From contig JASJPB010000039.1 in assembly GCA_031426915.1 (NCBI GenBank), positions 72,826 through 136,825 on the forward strand: a stretch of DNA of 64,000 nt. The letters run 5' to 3'. Both the position numbers and the translations under genes were made by a program. A model generated the notes under the pieces. The model did not search any database and was not told where the DNA came from. It was given only the letters and a program-made list of their open reading frames with translations. Positions 34,290-42,785 of this stretch are shown piece by piece. The stretch's first letter is position 1. Each line of letters starts with the position of its first letter. Source of the stretch: Sulfurimicrobium sp031426915 (GTDB lineage Bacteria; Pseudomonadota; Gammaproteobacteria; Burkholderiales; Sulfuricellaceae).

Positions 34290-35661
34290 TGGTGCGGATC
34301 GGAACATACATCGAACGGTCGCCTCTGCGGATCAACAATGCAATATTGCGTCCGGACCCATACTGGGCAACCAGCTCGTTAAATTGCTCCACGCTTTTTA
34401 CATCGTAATTGTTGAGCGCAAGAATGATATCGCCCTTGCCCACGCCAGCCCGGGCGGCGGGACCTTCCGCATCCTCCACCAGCAGGCCGTTACTCAGCTT
34501 GAGTTCCTTTTTTTGTTCCTCGCTGAGCTCGATCAAAGTCAACCCCAGTTTGTTTGTAGCCTTGCTTGCCTTGGCGGGTCGCCCTCCTGTCTTCTCCGGC
34601 AGTTCACCCACGACCAGCGAGACCTCCTTGGGGGCCCCCTTGTGCCATACCTGAACCGTGACACGCTTGCCCGGCTTGACCGCGGCAACCATCCTGGGCA
34701 GCTCGCTGGAGTTTTCCACCGTCTTGCCATCAAACTTGAGCACCACGTCACTTGCCGCCAGCCCTGCCTTGTCGGCCGGGCTGCCTTTTTCCACATTTGC
34801 AATCAGGGCACCTGCGGGTTTGTTCAGACCGAAGGACTCCGCCAGCTCCTTGGTGACTTCCTGGATCAAGACACCCAGCCAGCCACGGTTGATCTTGCCC
34901 TGGGTGCGTAACTGGTCGCTGATGTCGATCGCCACATCGATGGGAATGGCAAAGGATAGTCCCATGAAACCGCCGGTACGGCTGTAGATCTGGGAATTGA
35001 TGCCGACCACTTCACCTTTCATGTTGAACAGTGGCCCGCCGGAGTTGCCGGGGTTGATCGCCACATCGGTCTGGATGAAGGGAACGTAATTCTCTTGCGG
35101 CAGCGAGCGGCCCTTGGCGCTCACAATGCCGGCGGTGACGCTGTTTTCGAAGCCGAATGGGGAACCGATGGCGATCACCCACTCGCCAACCTTGAGCTGG
35201 TCGGGTTTGCCCATCGTCACCTTGGGTAAGGCGCCAGCCTCGATCTTGATCAGCGCCATGTCGGTACGGCGGTCGCTGCCGATAACCTTGGCCAGGAATT
35301 CGCGCTTGTCCGTCAGGCGCACAGTCACTTCATCCGCGGCATCCACCACATGGGCATTGGTCAGAATGTAGCCATCGGAGCTAATGATGAAACCCGACCC
35401 CAGGGAACGGGATTGATATTCCTTCTGCCCCTTGCGCGGCGGCATGAAGCGGCGGAAGAAGTCGAACATCGGGTCGTCTTCCGAGAGATTGGGTATCTGG
35501 GGAAAAATACCCTCATTGCGTACGGTCTGGGTCGTACTGATGTTGACCACCGAGGGGCCTAGTTTCTCCACCAGATCGGTGAAATCCGGCAATTCCCTGG
35601 CTTGGGCGAAAGTTGTTAAAGATATAAAAAGCGCAATAAATACCAACACTCTTTTCATCAT
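34279..35661 (-). CDS. degP: Periplasmic serine protease DegP/MucD
   Basis: HtrA-family protease and chaperone that degrades misfolded envelope proteins. A signal peptide ends near FAQA (residue 21). The catalytic triad is visible: His in TNAHVVDAADEV near 105, Asp in DRRTDMALIKIE near 136, and Ser in INPGNSGGPLFN near 210. Two PDZ domains follow (about 270-355 and 370-455). Length 460 is typical. It overlaps rseC by 4 nt (ATGA), placing it in the sigma-E operon, which matches its expected stress induction. Confidence 0.93.
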   Translation of the reverse strand: MMKRVLVFIALFISLTTFAQARELPDFTDLVEKLGPSVVNISTTQTVRNEGIFPQIPNLSEDDPMFDFFRRFMPPRKGQKEYQSRSLGSGFIISSDGYILTNAHVVDAADEVTVRLTDKREFLAKVIGSDRRTDMALIKIEAGALPKVTMGKPDQLKVGEWVIAIGSPFGFENSVTAGIVSAKGRSLPQENYVPFIQTDVAINPGNSGGPLFNMKGEVVGINSQIYSRTGGFMGLSFAIPIDVAIDISDQLRTQGKINRGWLGVLIQEVTKELAESFGLNKPAGALIANVEKGSPADKAGLAASDVVLKFDGKTVENSSELPRMVAAVKPGKRVTVQVWHKGAPKEVSLVVGELPEKTGGRPAKASKATNKLGLTLIELSEEQKKELKLSNGLLVEDAEGPAARAGVGKGDIILALNNYDVKSVEQFNELVAQYGSGRNIALLIRRGDRSMYVPIRTNGK

Positions 35662-36134
35662 TCACGATCCTCTGCGAGTTTAACAATGTGGTGAGATAGC
35701 ACCCGGCGCAGGATGACCGGCTGAAACTGCCGCTGGTTCCCCGCCCTGGCTGTCACCAGTTTCAACGCTACAAATCCAAACATCAAACCAACACCGGCCC
35801 CCCATGCGGAATAGGCATCCTTCATGTCGGCTGAAGCCAGCAGGCTGCCTGTCATCGCTCCCGCGAACATTAACGCCAACGGCAGCAGGTAGGCCAAAAC
35901 AGAGCTTTTCAGCAGGGCAGCTTCCTCCAGGCCGATAATCACCCTTTCGCCTGCTGTGGCCCCAATCGGGTTAAGTACCCTGAAGGAGCTTGTCTTGCTA
36001 CCCAGAAGCCGGCTCAGGGAGGTCGTGCCACAAGTTTGCTTTGAGCTGCAACTGCCGCAGGCCGAGGCACGGGAGGTTTCCACATAAGAGCCCTCCTCCC
36101 CTACCCTGATTACTACGCCTTCCGCTTCAAGCAT
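35658..36134 (-). CDS. rseC: RseC/MucC-family membrane protein
   Basis: Inner-membrane protein of the SoxR-reducing/RseC family, a minor modulator of sigma-E signalling. The N-terminal cytosolic part carries a cysteine cluster, ACGSCSSKQTCGT near residue 26, and two membrane segments follow (about 75-95 and 102-125). Length 158 is normal. It lies between rseB and degP. Confidence 0.88.
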   Translation of the reverse strand: MLEAEGVVIRVGEEGSYVETSRASACGSCSSKQTCGTTSLSRLLGSKTSSFRVLNPIGATAGERVIIGLEEAALLKSSVLAYLLPLALMFAGAMTGSLLASADMKDAYSAWGAGVGLMFGFVALKLVTARAGNQRQFQPVILRRVLSHHIVKLAEDRE

Positions 36135-36152
36135 GATATGGGGTCCAGCCGA

Positions 36153-37112
36153 TTATTTTGCAATAAAGCCAATGGAATTGGCGATCTGCATCACCGTCAC
36201 CGACGGCACTTCGCCAAGCACCGTAACCTGATGATCTGCCACTGATTTCGTGAACACATTGATGGCGCCCTGGGTGGAGAGGCCCGATGCCGGTTTCACC
36301 CCCGCTGTCAGCGGTTCGATAAAAATCGATACCGCAGCCAGTTCGTCAGAAAATACCATGTGATTGGCGGGATATTTCTTGCCAGGGAAAGAACGTTTTG
36401 CTTCCATGATTTTTTTGAACCCGGCCGGTGGCGATTTGACTTGCCAGCCCGGATCAACCGTAGCGATTTTGCTGGGCTCCTGCTCCACATGGCGGTGAAT
36501 GGCGAACTTCGATTTTAATTGTTCGCGCTCGATGGGGCCGCCGATGCTAACCTGGGTAAAGGCGAACTGGTCGACCATTTCACCTTTTTCGTTCAGCGTG
36601 GTGGCCTTGAGCAGCAGGCCGCTGATGCTGTCGGCGCACAGGCGATGGCCATAGCGATAGATGTCGCGGGGTTCCAGCATGACATTCTGGCATTCAAGCC
36701 CCGCCACACGCTCCAGTCCAGCCAGCTTGATCACGTAGTTTTCGCTGATGCCTGATAACTGTTGCGGCAGAATGGCCGGAAAGCCCTTGCGCGACTTGCG
36801 CTTTTCGACGATGACGGTTTTGTTTTGCGGAATGAAACAGACGACTTCATCATTGTTGCGGATAATTTCCCGTGGCGAACCGTCCAGCACTTCCAGTTTT
36901 TCATGCTCGCCGCTCTCGTCCGAGAGGTGAACGATGCGGGAAGTTTCCATGTAACCACCATGGTTGTAGACGAAGGTCCCGCTGTAGTTAAGCCGGTGAG
37001 CCACCGAGGCGATTTTTTGCAGCCAGGCTACCCCATCTCCGGACTGGGATTCCGCCAGCGCAAGTCCCGGCAGGCAGATCAAAACAAGTACTACGTGACG
37101 GCCGAATTTCAT
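36153..37112 (-). CDS. rseB: Sigma-E regulator RseB/MucB
   Basis: Periplasmic protein that binds RseA and shields it from proteolysis; lipopolysaccharide or misfolded-protein signals release it. A signal peptide ends near LALA (residue 20). The large LolA-like domain (LNYSGTFVYNHGGYMETSRI near residue 40) and the small C-terminal domain (PANHMVFSDELAAVSIFIEP) are both present. Length 319 is typical. It overlaps rseA by 4 nt. Confidence 0.92.
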   Translation of the reverse strand: MKFGRHVVLVLICLPGLALAESQSGDGVAWLQKIASVAHRLNYSGTFVYNHGGYMETSRIVHLSDESGEHEKLEVLDGSPREIIRNNDEVVCFIPQNKTVIVEKRKSRKGFPAILPQQLSGISENYVIKLAGLERVAGLECQNVMLEPRDIYRYGHRLCADSISGLLLKATTLNEKGEMVDQFAFTQVSIGGPIEREQLKSKFAIHRHVEQEPSKIATVDPGWQVKSPPAGFKKIMEAKRSFPGKKYPANHMVFSDELAAVSIFIEPLTAGVKPASGLSTQGAINVFTKSVADHQVTVLGEVPSVTVMQIANSIGFIAK

Positions 37113-37606
37113 CGTGCGGCAACCTCGCGTACTTCAGAAACCGTGCGGATATAGGGCGCCATGCCCTGCATGGCTACGCTGGGCGAATATTCCTGGTGGG
37201 CCAGCAGGTAGGGATTGACATTGCTACTGGTCAGCATTGCCTGTGGCGCCTTGGCCGTGATCAGGGAAGCCGGCGTGTTCACCGCACCCGTTTGCAGCAC
37301 CGCCCATACCACCAGGCCCACAGCCGTCACGGAAGCGGCGGCAGACAGCGCGATCATGCGCGGTTTGCGCTGGAATGCGCGATGTGGCGCCAGTATCGTG
37401 GGTTCTTGAGCCAGGCGAGCGCTGAAACGTTGCATGAAATCACTGGAAACCGGAGGTGTATCGCGCAAGGCATCACCCATCAAATGGTAAGCCTGCCATT
37501 CATGCTGCATTTCCGGGCCTTGCATAGCGGCAAGAAGGCGTTGCGTCTGGTCGTCGTCCAGTTCGCCATCCATCAGTTGTGAAATTTCTTCATTCATTCT
37601 TACCAC
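37109..37606 (-). CDS. rseA: Anti-sigma-E factor RseA
   Basis: Inner-membrane anti-sigma factor. The cytosolic N-terminal domain (NEEISQLMDGELDDDQTQRL) binds RpoE; a single membrane segment lies at about residues 87-107; the C-terminal part is periplasmic. ATG 37606 overlaps the rpoE stop; ATG 37597 is a close alternative. Length 165 fits betaproteobacterial RseA. Confidence 0.9.
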   Translation of the reverse strand: MVRMNEEISQLMDGELDDDQTQRLLAAMQGPEMQHEWQAYHLMGDALRDTPPVSSDFMQRFSARLAQEPTILAPHRAFQRKPRMIALSAAASVTAVGLVVWAVLQTGAVNTPASLITAKAPQAMLTSSNVNPYLLAHQEYSPSVAMQGMAPYIRTVSEVREVAAR

Positions 37607-38199
37607 CTCTTGTCTCCTTGAATATCCAGCAACGGCTTCAATTTCTGGGAAATTGCATCACGTGCCCGGAATATCCGCGAACGCACGGTACCAATCGGGC
37701 AATTCATCACTTGCGCGATGTCCTCGTAACTTAAACCCTCGATCTCGCGCAAAGTAATCGCGGTCCTCAGTTCTTCTGGCAATTCATCCACCGCGGAGTT
37801 CACGGTTTGCGCAATCTGCTTGGACATCAATGCATTTTCGGGCGTGTTGATATCGCGTAACTCGTCACCGCCCTCGAAACCTTCTGCTTCCTCGTTGTCG
37901 AACACCGTCACGGTTGGCGCACGGCGACCCTGGGCCACCAAATAATTCTTGGCGGTATTGATGCCTATGCGGTACAGCCAGGTATAAAACGCACTCTCGC
38001 CACGAAAGGTCGGTAGCGCACGGTAGGCTTTGATAAAAGCCTCCTGCGACACATCCTCCACCTCGGCCGCGTCACGGATAAAACGCGACAAAAGCCGTGC
38101 CAGCTTGCGTTGGTACTTGGCCACCAACAACTCGAAGGCATGCTTGTCGCCCCGCTGCGCACGCTCGACCAGTTGCTGGTCAATTTCCCTGTCACCCAT
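37600..38199 (-). CDS. rpoE: RNA polymerase sigma-E factor
   Basis: ECF sigma factor for envelope stress. Region 2 (KYQRKLARLLSRFIRDAAEV through FRGESAFYTWLYRIGINTAKN) and region 4 (ELPEELRTAITLREIEGLSY, then IAQVMNCPIGTVRSRIFRAR) are complete. Length 199 is standard. First gene of rpoE-rseA-rseB-rseC-degP-grx; a sigma-E-like promoter is visible upstream, so self-activation is likely. Confidence 0.94.
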   Translation of the reverse strand: MGDREIDQQLVERAQRGDKHAFELLVAKYQRKLARLLSRFIRDAAEVEDVSQEAFIKAYRALPTFRGESAFYTWLYRIGINTAKNYLVAQGRRAPTVTVFDNEEAEGFEGGDELRDINTPENALMSKQIAQTVNSAVDELPEELRTAITLREIEGLSYEDIAQVMNCPIGTVRSRIFRARDAISQKLKPLLDIQGDKRW

Positions 38200-38274
38200 A
38201 AGGGCCTGCTCCCTGAACCTGTTTTTTTTGTAGTATAACGCCCCCTTCTGATTTACTGGTGAGGAGCGTCTTGC

Positions 38275-38305
38275 TTAAAGACAGTCATGAGGTGCAATAG
38301 TTCAC
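38275..38305 (-). promoter_or_regulatory. Candidate sigma-E promoter of rpoE
   Basis: On the minus strand GTGAACTA is followed after about 16 nt by TCTTTAA, close to the sigma-E pattern GGAACTT-N16-TCTGA. It lies about 80 nt before the rpoE start, where an autoregulatory promoter is expected. Assignment is by eye only. Confidence 0.4.
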
Positions 38306-38384
38306 ACCTGGGCATGGGTATTGCGCATAGGAATTGGCGCTGCGTGGTATGATTTTCCCGCTTATATTTTGCACTGGACCGGGC

Positions 38385-39971
38385 GTGAAACAGTTTGACG
38401 TGGTTATAGTTGGAAGTGGCTTGGCGGGCATGACGCTTGCGCTGCATCTTGCCGAACACAAGAAGATTGGAATCATCACCAAGAAAAAAATGCTCGATGG
38501 CGCGAGCGGATGGGCTCAGGGCGGCATCGCTGCGGTACTCAGCGATGATGATTCGACGCAATCCCATCTCCAGGACACCCTGGTTGCCGGTGCCGGGCTG
38601 TGCAATGAAGGTTCCACCCGTTTCGTGGTGGAACATGGCAAAAGCGCGATTGAGTGGTTGATTAATCAAGGCGTCCGCTTCAGCCACGACGAACAGCACC
38701 CCGAGGCGCTGCATCTCACACGGGAAGGCGGACACAGCCATCGCCGCATCGTGCATGCCGCTGACGCCACCGGCGCTGCGGTACAGGCAACCTTATCGGC
38801 CCAAATCAATGCGCACCCCAACATCACCCTGCTGGAAGAACATATCGCGATTGACCTCATAACAGGAAAAAAACTGGGGTTAACGGAGCCTGCGTTGAGC
38901 AACCGCTGTTTCGGCGTGTATGCGCTGGACAACGACTCGGGCAGGGTCAGGACCATCGCCGCACAGCATGTGGTGCTGGCCACCGGCGGCGCCGGCAAGG
39001 TGTATCTCTACACCACCAACCCGGATGTCGCGGCAGGTGATGGCATAGCCATGGGATGGCGCGCCGGCTGCCGGGTGGCAAACATGGAGTTCATCCAGTT
39101 TCACCCCACCTGTCTGTACCACCCCCACGCCAAATCCTTCCTGATTACCGAGGCCGTGCGCGGTGAAGGCGGTTTGCTCAAGCTGCCGGACGGCTCCCGC
39201 TTCATGCCCGGCCACGATCCCCGTGCGGAACTGGCGCCACGGGATGTGGTGGCACGGGCGATCGACTTCGAAATGAAAAAACGCGGCCTGGATTGCGTGT
39301 ATCTGGACATCTCGCACAAACCTGCTGCCTTTCTGATGGAGCATTTCCCCAACATCCACGCGCGCTGCCTGGAACTGGGCATAGACATCACCCGCGACCC
39401 CATTCCGGTGGTGCCAGCGGCCCATTACACCTGCGGCGGCATCGTGACCGACCTGCGCGCCCGAACCGATATCCACAACCTTTATGCTGTGGGGGAAGTG
39501 GCCCATACCGGCCTGCACGGCGCCAACCGGCTGGCCAGCAACTCGCTGCTGGAGTGTATCGTTTTCGCCCAGGCTGCGGCGCGGGATATCCTGGAGCAAG
39601 TTGACTCAGCCCTGCCGCCCCTGCCGGAATGGGACGAAAGCAGGGTCACCGACGCCGACGAAGAAATCATCATCTCCCACAACTGGGACGAACTGCGCCG
39701 CTTCATGTGGGACTACGTCGGTATCGTGCGCACCACCAAGCGCTTGCAGCGTGCCTTGAAGCGCATCAAGCTGCTGCGCGAAGAAATCTTCGAGTACTAC
39801 AGCACCTTCCGCGTCAGCAACGACCTGATCGAGTTGCGCAACCTGGTCCAGACCGCCGAACTGATCGTGCAAAGCGCGATGCTGCGCCATGAAAGCCGCG
39901 GTCTGCACTTCAGCCGCGACTATCCGGAACAGTTGCCGGTGGCGGAAAACACCGTGCTGGTTCCGGATTAA
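38385..39971 (+). CDS. nadB: L-aspartate oxidase
   Basis: FAD enzyme that oxidises aspartate to iminoaspartate, the first step of NAD synthesis. The FAD-binding start FDVVIVGSGLAGMTLALHLA, the ASGWAQGGIAAVL segment, HTCGGIVTDLRARTDI-type region (AHYTCGGIVTDLRART near residue 346) and GLHGANRLASNSLLECIVFA near 383 identify it. GTG 38385 gives 528 residues and starts just before the FAD fold; an upstream ATG at 38334 adds 17 residues that do not look conserved. It is divergent from rpoE. Confidence 0.93.
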   Translation: MKQFDVVIVGSGLAGMTLALHLAEHKKIGIITKKKMLDGASGWAQGGIAAVLSDDDSTQSHLQDTLVAGAGLCNEGSTRFVVEHGKSAIEWLINQGVRFSHDEQHPEALHLTREGGHSHRRIVHAADATGAAVQATLSAQINAHPNITLLEEHIAIDLITGKKLGLTEPALSNRCFGVYALDNDSGRVRTIAAQHVVLATGGAGKVYLYTTNPDVAAGDGIAMGWRAGCRVANMEFIQFHPTCLYHPHAKSFLITEAVRGEGGLLKLPDGSRFMPGHDPRAELAPRDVVARAIDFEMKKRGLDCVYLDISHKPAAFLMEHFPNIHARCLELGIDITRDPIPVVPAAHYTCGGIVTDLRARTDIHNLYAVGEVAHTGLHGANRLASNSLLECIVFAQAAARDILEQVDSALPPLPEWDESRVTDADEEIIISHNWDELRRFMWDYVGIVRTTKRLQRALKRIKLLREEIFEYYSTFRVSNDLIELRNLVQTAELIVQSAMLRHESRGLHFSRDYPEQLPVAENTVLVPD

Positions 39972-39976
39972 GACAT

Positions 39977-41008
39977 TTATTCCACCGGATAAGGCAAGGA
40001 AAGCAGCTCCAGCACCGGCCCCTCAGGGGCTTTCCAGTGCACGGCGCCCGCTTCGAGGGCGGTGCTGAGAATCACCGCCAACGCATCGTAACCGCCTTCA
40101 GGCGAGGGCTGAGCGTTGACTATCATGCCTGCCGATTGCCCCGTCGTCCCCTGTCCGAACAATTCGTCACCCGCCAAGGGCGCTGCATCGGATTGAATGC
40201 GCACCCGATACATGCGGCGCTTCACCTTGCCCAGATACTGGGAACGCGCCACGATCTCCTGCCCCGGGTAACAGCCCTTCTTGAAACTCACGCCGCCGAT
40301 CAATTCCAGGTTAGTCATTTGCGGAACGAAGTGCTCCTGCGTTCCGGCCGTGATTACCGGAATGCCCGCCTGGATTTCCAGCCATTCCCAGCGCCCATTG
40401 CCCACCGGCGTGCAGTGCTTGACCAGTGTCTGCCAGACCCCCGGAGCCGCATCCGGAGATACAAGAATCTCGAAGCGCTGACCCGTCAGGCGAATCACGC
40501 TCATCTCTCCGCTCTGCACTAGCGCATAATCTTCCTCAGGAACTGCGAACCCCAGTTCGGCCATGGCCGCAACAGCGCCATTTCCAGCCAGCCCGAGGCG
40601 AATCCGGGCATCGCTTGCATCGCTCACCTTGACCTTGGAACGCAACACGTACATGCCAAGGCGTTTCTGGATGCCCTCCCTCAGTTCCGCCGGCAACTGC
40701 ATGCAAAACCCCTCCTCGGTGCGCCATAGCAGGAAAGTCGCCAGCATCCGCCCCTTGGGCGTGCAATAGCTGCCAAGCTGGGCGTGCTCCCGTGTGGCAA
40801 GGCGTACATCGCAACTCAACTGCCCCTGAAGAAAAGCCTCGCTATCCTCGCCGGAAAACTGGATTACACCATAATGGGAAAGGTCGGCAACAATGCTGCC
40901 GCATCGTGCAGCCGCGATTTCCTGCTCGGGCGTTCCGAAATGGCCAACCCTGTCGTTGTCCATGTGCGCACCGGCAGCAAGAAGGAAATTCAGCCAGGTA
41001 GGGTTCAT
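39977..41008 (-). CDS. ygfZ: Folate-binding protein YgfZ
   Basis: Tetrahydrofolate-dependent protein that supports maintenance or repair of certain iron-sulfur enzymes. The family motif is KKGCYPGQEIVARSQYLGKV near residue 243, with its conserved cysteine; the aminomethyltransferase-like fold runs throughout. Length 343 is typical. It ends 5 nt from the nadB stop, so the two genes converge. Confidence 0.9.
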   Translation of the reverse strand: MNPTWLNFLLAAGAHMDNDRVGHFGTPEQEIAAARCGSIVADLSHYGVIQFSGEDSEAFLQGQLSCDVRLATREHAQLGSYCTPKGRMLATFLLWRTEEGFCMQLPAELREGIQKRLGMYVLRSKVKVSDASDARIRLGLAGNGAVAAMAELGFAVPEEDYALVQSGEMSVIRLTGQRFEILVSPDAAPGVWQTLVKHCTPVGNGRWEWLEIQAGIPVITAGTQEHFVPQMTNLELIGGVSFKKGCYPGQEIVARSQYLGKVKRRMYRVRIQSDAAPLAGDELFGQGTTGQSAGMIVNAQPSPEGGYDALAVILSTALEAGAVHWKAPEGPVLELLSLPYPVE

Positions 41009-41090
41009 ATTGTTTCCAGTGAGTGGGTCGTGAGTGATTACCGGCTAAAATAGAGGTCATTGGTCTTTTTTACAAGTCCTGCCATCCTTC

Positions 41091-41522
41091 ATGCTTAATT
41101 TGCAACTCCGCTTCTCACGCACGTTGGGCGCCCTGCTCCTTGTTGCGCACCTGGCATCGCTGGCGCTGGTCTGGATTACTCCACTGCCGGGTAGCGTCCA
41201 ATTCGTGATATGCCTTTTGCTGCTTGCAAGCTGCCTGTTTTATCTGCGGCGCGATTGTCTGCGCCTTGCGCCAGGATCAATCATCAGCCTGAGCTTCAAT
41301 CAGGAAGGTTCATGCAGTTATCAAGTTCGTGGCGGGGAATGGTTTGAGGCGACGCTGCTCGGCAGCAGTCTGGTCACGCCCTGGCTCAGCGTGCTGAACT
41401 TCAGACGAGAAGCTGCTCGTGGCATGAGAAGTGTTGTGCTGTTTCCCGATTCTATCGATGCGGAGGATTACCGCAAGCTACGGGTGCTTTTGCGCTGGGG
41501 GTTCAAGAATAAAGACGAATGA
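41091..41522 (+). CDS. YgfX-like small membrane protein
   Basis: A 143-residue protein with two N-terminal membrane segments (residues about 13-32 and 35-52) and a cytosolic remainder (SIISLSFNQEGSCSYQVRGG). It resembles the YgfX/CptA group and is divergent from ygfZ, the usual neighbour of that family. Its exact role is not known. Confidence 0.65.
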   Translation: MLNLQLRFSRTLGALLLVAHLASLALVWITPLPGSVQFVICLLLLASCLFYLRRDCLRLAPGSIISLSFNQEGSCSYQVRGGEWFEATLLGSSLVTPWLSVLNFRREAARGMRSVVLFPDSIDAEDYRKLRVLLRWGFKNKDE

Positions 41523-41536
41523 ATGCTGGATGCACT

Positions 41537-41941
41537 TCACGCCAGTCCAAGACTGTGCGCCACTTTGTCCAGTGCTTCATCGCTGGTAATCAGATGCGCG
41601 CCGTGTCGTTCCGCCAATGCCAGATACAGGGCGTCGTACGCGGTTAATCCATGCGCCTCTGCCAAGGAGCAGGCAGGCAAAAGCAAGGACTCATGCTCAC
41701 ACAGACGAATCGGCAGCGACTCAACCGCTTGAAGAAGCTCGCCCAGTTCCTGTGCTGACAATTCACCCCGCCGCCGCTTGCGCAGCAATACATTGGCCAC
41801 TTCCGCCAGTAATAGCTGGGGCGCCAACACCAAGTCCGCGCCGCTGGCCGCTCGATTAAATGCAGTCTCAACCTCTGGATGTAGCGGGCCATCGGGTACA
41901 AACAAGCGAATCAGCGCCGAGGTGTCGATCACCCACATCAT
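41537..41941 (-). CDS. vapC: PIN-domain toxin VapC
   Basis: Probable ribonuclease toxin of a type II toxin-antitoxin pair. The PIN-domain acidic residues are visible: Asp in VIDTSALIRLF near residue 5, Glu in LAEVANVLLRKRRRGE near 45, and Asp in LTAYDALYLALAERHGAHLI near 98. ATG 41941 gives 134 residues and overlaps the antitoxin stop by 4 nt; the frame is open further upstream, but that part lies inside the antitoxin gene. Confidence 0.87.
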   Translation of the reverse strand: MMWVIDTSALIRLFVPDGPLHPEVETAFNRAASGADLVLAPQLLLAEVANVLLRKRRRGELSAQELGELLQAVESLPIRLCEHESLLLPACSLAEAHGLTAYDALYLALAERHGAHLITSDEALDKVAHSLGLA

Positions 41942-42168
41942 CTTGCACGATCCTGTCGCACGTCCTCCACCGTATCGCCCAGGCTGCGACCTGCCAGCCG
42001 CATTCGCCACGAACGGGCCACTGCCAAGCCAGGGCCAGCGGCCAGCCGGGCTTCCCGTTCGATCAGGCAGCGCACCTGTTCCTGCATGCTGCGGTGGTTG
42101 GCAGCAGCCATTGCCTTCAGCGCTTCATAGACATCATCCGGCAGATTGCGAATACTCAATGCTTTCAT
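41938..42168 (-). CDS. vapB: FitA/VapB-type antitoxin
   Basis: A 76-residue protein beginning MKALSIRNLPDDVYEALKAM, the ribbon-helix-helix DNA-binding start typical of FitA-like antitoxins. The C-terminal tail (LGDTVEDVRQDRA) should wrap around and block VapC. AAGGAGAG lies 5-6 nt before the start codon. The pair is probably autoregulated through the palindrome just upstream. Confidence 0.85.
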   Translation of the reverse strand: MKALSIRNLPDDVYEALKAMAAANHRSMQEQVRCLIEREARLAAGPGLAVARSWRMRLAGRSLGDTVEDVRQDRAR

Positions 42169-42179
42169 AACGCTCTCCT

Positions 42180-42194
42180 TGCAATCAAATTGCA
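42180..42194. promoter_or_regulatory. Candidate VapB operator
   Basis: TGCAATCAAATTGCA is a palindrome with 6-nt arms and a 3-nt centre, placed between a TATAA-like element and the vapB ribosome binding site. This is where a ribbon-helix-helix antitoxin usually binds to repress its own operon. Confidence 0.5.
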
Positions 42195-42288
42195 GTCGTT
42201 ATAATGATAGCAGATTGCTTGCTTCGCCAAAGACTGTGCAGCACAACGTATCCAAATTCGCAGGGACGGCACTCCGTTGTTGGATCAG

Positions 42289-42735
42289 TCACTTGGAATG
42301 AGTTTCTTGAGAATAGAGGCGAATACGACCGACCCCAACACGGATTAAGCTCACGAACCCGACAAGACCAAGCAGAAGCAGCGTTATGATAAAGAACTGC
42401 ATGGCAAAGAAAAACAATCCACCTTCTATGACTTTATAATGTGCAGGTTGATTCGCCAGACCAGCGAAAAATTGGCAAGCGGAAACCACAAGCCCACCCA
42501 GAACACAAAATACGATTGCGTCCCTGGCATGGCGGATGAAGAAAGTAGCACCGATGCACACCACAATTTCAGGGGCAAAAACAGCAAGCCACCAAACGGT
42601 AGGGACCTCTTTCCATCCAGCAAGGTGAGGGACAACCAAGGGCTCATAAATTAGCTCTTGGCTCAACCAGAACGAGAGACCAAGCAAAATACCAAACAGC
42701 GGTGGCCGAAGTGATGGACTCATTATGTGGGTCAA
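42289..42735 (-). CDS. Hypothetical membrane protein, four predicted segments
   Basis: A 148-residue hydrophobic protein with about four membrane segments (residues about 13-28, 47-66, 72-93 and 107-132). No family is recognised. The base composition is visibly more A/T-rich than in the surrounding genes, which together with the adjacent toxin-antitoxin pair suggests local acquisition. ATG 42723 (MSPSLRPP) is an alternative start. Confidence 0.6.
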   Translation of the reverse strand: MTHIMSPSLRPPLFGILLGLSFWLSQELIYEPLVVPHLAGWKEVPTVWWLAVFAPEIVVCIGATFFIRHARDAIVFCVLGGLVVSACQFFAGLANQPAHYKVIEGGLFFFAMQFFIITLLLLGLVGFVSLIRVGVGRIRLYSQETHSK

Positions 42736-42785
42736 AGTAAATTGGAGTTAAAATGTGCTGTATGGGCTTGAATAGCGGGTCATTT

